Shown: positions 40,629 through 45,429 of the stretch, one piece after another
Layout: each line of letters opens with the position of its first letter
Position numbering within the stretch: the first letter of the stretch is position 1
Assembly (NCBI GenBank): GCA_903842455.1
Contig: CAIMLX010000246.1
Location: 1-45,429 of the forward strand
Direction of reading: 5' to 3'
Source: an uncultured Hyphomicrobiales bacterium
Lineage (GTDB): Bacteria; Pseudomonadota; Alphaproteobacteria; Rhizobiales; Devosiaceae
DNA: 45,429 nucleotides
Translations under genes and position numbers: made by a program
Notes under the pieces: generated by a model
Seen by the model: the letters and a program-made list of their open reading frames with translations, nothing else
Told to the model about the DNA's origin: nothing
The model's database searches: none

Positions 40629-41806
40629 GGGCGGACACTATCAGGATCGATCCCTGCTTCGGCCATCACTTCTGCGGTGTGCTCGCCCAGTTCCGGGGCC
40701 GGGCGCCTGAAGGTTCCAGGGGTGTCGCTGAGCCGCGGCAGGATGTTGTGCATCGGAAGCGATCCGAACTGCTTGTCTTCGACATCGACAATGATGCCGC
40801 GGTCAACGAAATGCCGGTCGGCGGCGATGTCGGCGATCGAGTAGATCGGGCCAACCGTCGCGCCCGCCTCCCGCATGATCGACAACGCCTCGTCATGGGT
40901 ATGTCGACCGAACCATTCCGCTACCGCGGCATCGACGAGGTCGCGGTGCCTCACGCGGTCGGAGTTGGTCGCAAAGCGCGGATCACTGTTCATCTCCGGC
41001 TTGCCGATCACCTCGAACACGCGCTTCGCCACCTGCGGAGTCGAGCCGGACAGCGCCACGTACCGACCGTCGGCGCAGCGATAGACGTTGCGCGGCGAGG
41101 CGGTGTTCGACGCAGAGCCCGAGCGCTCCTTGACCTTGCCGGTCACCTTGTAGATCGCCGCCTCCGGTCCGAGGACGGAGTACATCGGCTCGAGCAGGCT
41201 GAGGTCGATCACCTGCCCCCGCGCCTTGCCGCGAAACCGGGCGAACAGCGCCGTCACCGTGGCGTTGGCTCCGTACACCCCGGCGATCATGTCGGCCAGC
41301 GCCAGCGGCGGCAGCACCGGCTCGCGATCGGGGAAGCCGGTGCGGTAGGCAAAGCCGCTCATCCCCTCGACGATGGTGCCGAAGCCGGGGAACTGGGCAT
41401 AGGGCCCGGTCTGGCCGAAGCCGGAGATGCGGACGACGATCAGGTCCGGATTGCCCTCGAGCAGGGTTTCGGGCGCGAGCCCCATCTCCTCGAGCGTCCC
41501 CGGCCGGAAATTCTCGATGAACACGTCGGCCGTCTTCAGCAACGCCTTCAGCGCCGCCATGTGCGCCGCCTGGCGCAGGTTGAGCATCACCGAGCGCTTG
41601 TTGCGGCCGTAGGTCTTCCAGTAGAGCGAATGCCCGTCGTCGCACCACTCCCGCAGCGGATCGCCCTGCGGCGGCTCGATCTTGATCACGTCGGCGCCGA
41701 AATCGGCCAGCTGGAGGCTGAGCATGTTGCCCGCCACCAGCCGGCTCAGGTCGATGACACGGATGCCATCGAGCGGCCCCGTCGCGCCGGGATCGAAGCG
41801 GATCAC
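40625..41806 (-). CDS. CaiB/BaiF-type (family III) CoA-transferase
   Basis: A 393-residue CoA-transferase that moves CoA between carboxylic acids. Motifs: GIRVIDLSRLVAGNMLSLQL, LADFGADVIKIEPPQGDPLR, YGRNKRSVMLNLR, VFIENFRPGTLEEMGL and the active-site Asp in PPLALADMIAGVYGANATV near residue 170. C-terminal RHTHDEALSIMREAGATVGP is typical. The start is GTG at 41806, whose GTGA overlaps the stop of the ADP-ribosylglycohydrolase gene; any longer frame would lie wholly inside that gene. It is followed by the CitE-like gene, also with a 4-base overlap. Confidence 0.9.
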   Translation of the reverse strand: MIRFDPGATGPLDGIRVIDLSRLVAGNMLSLQLADFGADVIKIEPPQGDPLREWCDDGHSLYWKTYGRNKRSVMLNLRQAAHMAALKALLKTADVFIENFRPGTLEEMGLAPETLLEGNPDLIVVRISGFGQTGPYAQFPGFGTIVEGMSGFAYRTGFPDREPVLPPLALADMIAGVYGANATVTALFARFRGKARGQVIDLSLLEPMYSVLGPEAAIYKVTGKVKERSGSASNTASPRNVYRCADGRYVALSGSTPQVAKRVFEVIGKPEMNSDPRFATNSDRVRHRDLVDAAVAEWFGRHTHDEALSIMREAGATVGPIYSIADIAADRHFVDRGIIVDVEDKQFGSLPMHNILPRLSDTPGTFRRPAPELGEHTAEVMAEAGIDPDSVRP

Positions 41807-43938
41807 AGCTCGGTCACTTCCAGCCGCTGCACCGTCATCCGCCCCGCCGACGCCATGCGAAGCCCGGCCTGCCCGTAGCGGAACGCGCCGTCGGTGGCGG
41901 CGAGCAGTTGCTGGCCGTTGATGGACAGGCTCAGCGCCTCGCCCCTTGCGCTCAGCGACACCACCAGCGGCGTGCCTGGCACGGCATTGTAGGGCACGCG
42001 CGCCAGCACGGTCGCCCCATGGTCCTGCCTGACGATCACCGCCTCGCCGTGCTCGATGCCCGCCGCGTAGAACCGCGATGTCCCCTGCACCCGCGCTGCG
42101 ACGAGGTGCGACTTGCCGGCGAGCGGGGTCAGGTCCGCCGTCACCATCACATCGCGGAGATAGGCGTTGCCGGTCCACGCATCGGCATCCTCGGCGGTGT
42201 GGGCATGGATGACGCCGTCCTGCAGGCTCCAGTGCCCCCGGTTCCAGGTGAAGCGGGTGATGCCGCCCCATTCGGGCTTCTCGACCCGCGGGTCGATCGC
42301 CACCCTGCCCTTCCCCGAGACCGAGAACTCCGAGAGGAACAGCCGGCCGAGGAACTTCAGCCGCCCGAAATACTCGACCAGCACGCCGATCTCGTCGATC
42401 GCCTCGTCGCCGTCGGGGATGGTGAACGCGTAGTCCTGCCAGCCCTCCGACGAGGGCACATGCCAGGCGCCGGTCTCGACGATCTGCTGGCTGATGGCGC
42501 GGCGTACATAGGGAGCGACGCGCAGGTTGCCGTCGCCATTCCAGGGGTCGAGCTGCAGCTTGAATTTCACCGTCTGGCCGGCGTCCGCCAAAGGCGTGAA
42601 CATCGGGCGGTAGCGCTCGTCGTCGAAATCCGACCGCCGGTAAAACGGCTTCCAGAACACGCGACCGGCCGAGTCTCCGACCGCGCCTTCGCCGGTGCCG
42701 CGCTCGAGCCGGTCGAGCAGCACTTCGAGCGCACCACGGGAGTTCGGTCCCTGCCGGTCCGTCGCGGCTTTCACGGCGATCTGGTTGAAGGGCTCGGTGC
42801 GGAAACCGTGGGTTGCGCCCGGCGCGTCGAAATCGAAGCGCACGCCGCGCCGCTCGAAATCCTCCACCCATTGCGCCGGCGGCTCCTTGCCGTCGAGCCG
42901 CAGCGCCAGCACCGTCAACTCCCGCGCAAACGACGGCGCGTCCACCACGTTCAGCGTGCCGATGACGCCCGAGGCGACGACGAAGTCGTTGATCGGCTTG
43001 CGGTACTTGTCCCAGCTCGGCTGGACGCCCTGGAACGTGCCGACGATGGCGCAGGAATTGCCGGCGTTGCAGTCGGTGTCCCAGCCGGCCATCGTGGCGA
43101 TCTCGGCGGTGCGGGTCAGTTCGCCCTCGCCGTAGAGGATCGCCATCACGGTCACGCCGGCATTGGGGATGATGTGGCAGACGCCGGGATAGCGGTCATA
43201 GCCCCACTGAGCGCCCAGCATGTCGCGGCAGGCCCGCCAGTCGGCCGGATTGGCCTTGTGAAAGTCGATCACCGCGCGCGACACGCGGGCATAGGTCGAG
43301 TTCGGATCGATCTGTGCCAGCCCGGTCGCGACGATCTCGTCGATGGATGTCGCCACGAAGGCCTGGGCGATGGCGGCGGCGCAGAAGCGTGCGCCGTTCA
43401 GCCCATCCCCATCATGCGCCACCGAGGCGGCCATGGCCGACATCTGCGCGGCGCGCTTCGGGTTGCCGGGGTTCACCCAGCCCCAGCTGTCGATGAAGAT
43501 CTGCCCGCCGATCTGCTCGGCGACGGTGCTGCCGTTGGTAGCGATGGAGCCCGATGCCGGGGCTTCCATCCCAGCCTTCAGGTTCTTGTAGGCCGTGTGC
43601 TCGGTCGAATTGCCGAAGCCACCCCACCAGTACATGCCATGTTCCTCGGCGGCGTAGTTCAGCCAGGTCCGGCCCACATCGGCAGCCGTCGCCTGCAGCC
43701 CGTAGTCGCGGAGCGCCCGGATGAAATAGACCGGCCCGTTGGTGTCGTCATCAGCGGCGAAGTTCTTGAAATCGCGCAGGTACTGCGTCACCTCGCCATA
43801 GGTGTCGCGGATGCGCTCATAGCTCCAGATGGTGGGCTCGACCGGCGCGCCGAGGCGGACGCCGATGGCCTTGCCGAGAAAGCCGGAATAGATGCGGTCG
43901 AAGATTTCGGTATGGCTGGGCATGGGGTCCGGGATCAC
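41803..43938 (-). CDS. ADP-ribosylglycohydrolase-family protein with C-terminal beta-sandwich
   Basis: A 711-residue two-part protein. Residues 1 to about 370 are an ADP-ribosylglycohydrolase (DraG-like) domain: GFLGKAIGVRLGAPVE, the metal site FAADDDTNGPVYFIRAL near residue 63, MYWWGGFGNSTEH, HIIPNAGVTVMAILYGEGE and GWDTDCNAGNSCAIVG (DTD metal motif). Residues about 470-711 form a beta-rich region resembling carbohydrate-binding/concanavalin-like modules, with two sandwich repeats ending SINGQQLLAATDGAFRYGQA. No signal peptide. The start is GTG 43938 (overlapping the previous stop) or ATG 43923. It probably hydrolyses a ribosyl or related N/O-glycosidic bond rather than protein ADP-ribose. 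Confidence 0.85.
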   Translation of the reverse strand: MIPDPMPSHTEIFDRIYSGFLGKAIGVRLGAPVEPTIWSYERIRDTYGEVTQYLRDFKNFAADDDTNGPVYFIRALRDYGLQATAADVGRTWLNYAAEEHGMYWWGGFGNSTEHTAYKNLKAGMEAPASGSIATNGSTVAEQIGGQIFIDSWGWVNPGNPKRAAQMSAMAASVAHDGDGLNGARFCAAAIAQAFVATSIDEIVATGLAQIDPNSTYARVSRAVIDFHKANPADWRACRDMLGAQWGYDRYPGVCHIIPNAGVTVMAILYGEGELTRTAEIATMAGWDTDCNAGNSCAIVGTFQGVQPSWDKYRKPINDFVVASGVIGTLNVVDAPSFARELTVLALRLDGKEPPAQWVEDFERRGVRFDFDAPGATHGFRTEPFNQIAVKAATDRQGPNSRGALEVLLDRLERGTGEGAVGDSAGRVFWKPFYRRSDFDDERYRPMFTPLADAGQTVKFKLQLDPWNGDGNLRVAPYVRRAISQQIVETGAWHVPSSEGWQDYAFTIPDGDEAIDEIGVLVEYFGRLKFLGRLFLSEFSVSGKGRVAIDPRVEKPEWGGITRFTWNRGHWSLQDGVIHAHTAEDADAWTGNAYLRDVMVTADLTPLAGKSHLVAARVQGTSRFYAAGIEHGEAVIVRQDHGATVLARVPYNAVPGTPLVVSLSARGEALSLSINGQQLLAATDGAFRYGQAGLRMASAGRMTVQRLEVTEL

Positions 43939-45140
43939 AGATTGACGACGCTGGCGGTGAGAAGGGGGGCGAGAAGCGCCTCGCGGGCGTGCTCGGCGGC
44001 GAGGCGGGCTTCGCGGTCGGCGAGGAGAATGCGGGTTGCAGTCCCGGTGAACCGGTCGGCCGAGGCGGTAAGGTCGAAGCGGTTGGCGCTATCGAGAACC
44101 AGCCGGTCGGCTTCGTCGATCACTGCCTCGCCATGCAGTGCACCGAGGATGGCGCCGGCCATCACGCCGATCGAATCGGTGTCGCGGCCCGAGTTGATGC
44201 CGTCCTCGATGGACCTGCGGAAATCGCCGCCGTTGAACAGCGCGAAGCCCAGCGCCAGCGGCAGTTCCTCGATCGAGCCGAGCCGCGAGGGCTGGTAGGC
44301 GGCCGTCGCCACGCCGGCCTTGGCGGCCGAGTGGTTCACGTCGTCGCCCATCGGCGAATAGGCTGCGATGATGCGGTGGAACTGCGCCACCACTTCGTCA
44401 TAGCCCGAGCCCTGCTGGCGCAGCACTGTCGCCGCCTCGGCGATCTCGGCAATGGCGGCGCGCGTGCCGTCCTTGGCGTAGTGCAGCGCGGTTGCGACGA
44501 TGGCGTCGATCGTCGTGCCCGGCACGAATGCAGCGGCAACCGCCGCAGCGAAGACCCCGGCTGCCTCGAGCCCGTAGCTCTGCTGGTGGCCCTCGGCGAA
44601 GGCGATGGCCTCGTCATAGGCGGCCTTGGGGTCGGCGGCGTTCACCACGCCGACCGGGGCGATGTACATGGCGGCGCCGCAGTTCACCATGTTGCCGATG
44701 CCGCCCTGGCGCGGGTCGCAGCCGCTCAGCTGGTGGCGCTGGAAAATCCACTTCTCGGGGTAGAACAGGCGGTCGATCAGGTTGGCCTCGCGCTGCATCT
44801 CGGGGATCCAGCGCGGCGTCCAGGCGATCTGGCGCACCATGCCCCCGGCCATGTCCCAGGCATCGAGATGGCGGCCGGTATCAGCATAGATGTCCATCAG
44901 CACCAGCGTCATCAGCGTGTCGTCGGTGACGATGCCGTTGCCGCGAACGCGATGGTTCCGCGCTTCGGGCGGCAGGTCCATCTTGTGCCAGCGCGCCGCG
45001 AGCGAGGTGACGCGCCCATAGCGCGCCTTGATCTCGGCGGCGCTGAGCTTTTCGACCGGTGCGCCCAGCGCGTCGCCCAGCGCAATGCCGTGCAGCATGG
45101 CGCGGACGCGGCTGGTGAAGTTGTTTTCAGTGCTCGTCAC
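43935..45140 (-). CDS. ADP-ribosylglycohydrolase-family protein
   Basis: A 401-residue paralogue of the next gene without the beta-sandwich part. Metal motifs: HGIALGDALGAPVEKL, IVTDDTLMTLVLMDIYADTG near residue 70, MVNCGAAMYIAPVG, and SGRDTDSIGVMAGAILGAL (DTD) near 325. These residues fit a working di-Mg hydrolase of N- or O-glycosidic bonds to ribose. The GTG at 45140 is chosen because an AAGG and a GAG lie just upstream and because longer frames run into the intergenic repeat. Its stop overlaps the start of the second ADP-ribosylglycohydrolase by 4 bases, tying both into one unit. Confidence 0.83.
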   Translation of the reverse strand: MTSTENNFTSRVRAMLHGIALGDALGAPVEKLSAAEIKARYGRVTSLAARWHKMDLPPEARNHRVRGNGIVTDDTLMTLVLMDIYADTGRHLDAWDMAGGMVRQIAWTPRWIPEMQREANLIDRLFYPEKWIFQRHQLSGCDPRQGGIGNMVNCGAAMYIAPVGVVNAADPKAAYDEAIAFAEGHQQSYGLEAAGVFAAAVAAAFVPGTTIDAIVATALHYAKDGTRAAIAEIAEAATVLRQQGSGYDEVVAQFHRIIAAYSPMGDDVNHSAAKAGVATAAYQPSRLGSIEELPLALGFALFNGGDFRRSIEDGINSGRDTDSIGVMAGAILGALHGEAVIDEADRLVLDSANRFDLTASADRFTGTATRILLADREARLAAEHAREALLAPLLTASVVNL

Positions 45141-45164
45141 GGTCTCAACCTTGTGCGCGTTAGG

Positions 45165-45285
45165 ACCCCTCATCCGCCTGCCGGCACCTTCTCCCACAAG
45201 GGGAGAAGGGAACCTGCTGAGAGGCCCGGTGTTCATCGCCTTCTCCCCTTGTGGGAGAAGGTGGCCGAAGGCCGGATGAGGGGTG
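45165..45285. repeat. RIME-type palindromic intergenic repeat, copy 2
   Basis: The same element as at 27882-28028, here 121 bases. CACCTTCTCCCACAAGGG plus GAGAAGG on the left is repeated inverted on the right (CCTTCTCCCCTTGTGGGAG), and the outer arms are ACCCCTCATCCGCC and GCCGGATGAGGGGTG. It separates the solute-binding protein gene from the ADP-ribosylglycohydrolase gene, 25 bases upstream of the GTG, so its RNA would fold in the 5' leader of that gene. Confidence 0.85.
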
Positions 45286-45314
45286 CTGTCCACACACCCG
45301 GCCTTCGAGTTCAA

Positions 45315-45429
45315 TCAGCTACCCAGCACGGTCCGGGCATACTCGTGCAACCGGTCGCCGCCGGCGGCTGTCCATTCGGCCACGAAGGCGTCCCACTGGT
45401 CCATCGGGGCTTCGCCCGAGATGAACTTG
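45315..45429 (-). CDS. C-terminus of a family-1 sugar ABC solute-binding protein (partial)
   Basis: A minus-strand frame enters from the right edge and stops at TGA 45317-45315. The visible 37 residues include KFISGEAPMDQWDAFVAEWT and then a Gly-rich turn and RLHEYARTVLGS. This is the typical end of extracellular solute-binding proteins of sugar transporters (the W-D-x-[FY]-V segment, then a final helix). It is oriented like the ADP-ribosylglycohydrolase genes downstream, so the transporter may supply their substrate. Confidence 0.7.
   Translation of the reverse strand, partial: KFISGEAPMDQWDAFVAEWTAAGGDRLHEYARTVLGS

Noticed and set aside
41807-42871. Continuous frame joining the CoA-transferase to upstream sequence as a 748-residue fusion.
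   Set aside because: The upstream part overlaps the ADP-ribosylglycohydrolase gene on the same strand in another frame and has no domain; the GTG at 41806 overlaps the preceding stop in normal operon style.

Overview
The window reads as chromosomal DNA of a high-GC alphaproteobacterium, most likely a Hyphomicrobiales (Rhizobiales) member and plausibly Devosia-like. The reasons are the strong GC3 bias, the gene families present (RutR with PreTA, a DUF1045 phosphonate protein, an FlhB-like/FliK-like pair), and two copies of a RIME-type intergenic palindrome built around a CCTTCTCCC...GGGAGAAGG arm. The taxon is an inference. I see no rRNA, tRNA, CRISPR array, phage gene or insertion sequence.

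Layout. 1-3.7 kb: the end of an unknown gene, then preA and preT (dihydropyrimidine dehydrogenase, minus strand) with a hicB-hicA toxin-antitoxin pair on the opposite strand between them. 3.7-7.5 kb: an RlpA-like secreted protein, two tiny overlapping genes, phnN-phnM-DUF1045 (phosphonate side branch) and a secreted protein. 7.8-12.8 kb: glycerate 2-kinase, a galactose-1-dehydrogenase-like Gfo/Idh/MocA protein, a cupin and an SDR in a row, then a convergent aldo/keto reductase and a VOC protein. 13-18.4 kb: a complete dppABCDF dipeptide ABC transporter. 18.5-21 kb: a diguanylate cyclase, a small membrane protein and a TupA-like ATP-grasp protein. 21-31.9 kb: rutR, divergent from a long plus-strand operon (omega-amino-acid aminotransferase, mmsA, amaB, a small coiled-coil protein, hydA, and a four-gene NMT1/ThiY-type ABC transporter) that ends at a strong intrinsic terminator. 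31.9-39.8 kb (minus strand): a PAS-GGDEF-EAL protein, a GNAT, a cytosolic GH20 hexosaminidase, a D-threonine-aldolase-type enzyme, an FlhB-C-like protein and a FliK-like protein. 39.8-45.4 kb (minus strand): an operon of two ADP-ribosylglycohydrolase-family proteins, a CaiB-type CoA-transferase and a CitE-type lyase, preceded by the end of a family-1 sugar-binding protein gene.

How the genes work together. The two pyrimidine blocks together encode the whole reductive route from uracil/thymine to central metabolism: PreTA (ring reduction), HydA (ring opening), AmaB (decarbamoylation), aminotransferase (beta-alanine to malonate semialdehyde) and MmsA (acetyl-CoA formation), plus a likely dedicated importer and the uracil-sensing repressor RutR. 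I found three 16-bp sites sharing TTGACCRGTTG and resembling the known RutR consensus TTGACCAnnTGGTCAA: upstream of preT, between rutR and the aminotransferase gene, and, the cleanest one, upstream of dppA. This suggests one regulon joining pyrimidine breakdown with dipeptide-type uptake.

The least explained part is the tightly overlapping ADP-ribosylglycohydrolase/CoA-transferase/CoA-lyase operon, whose substrate I cannot name.
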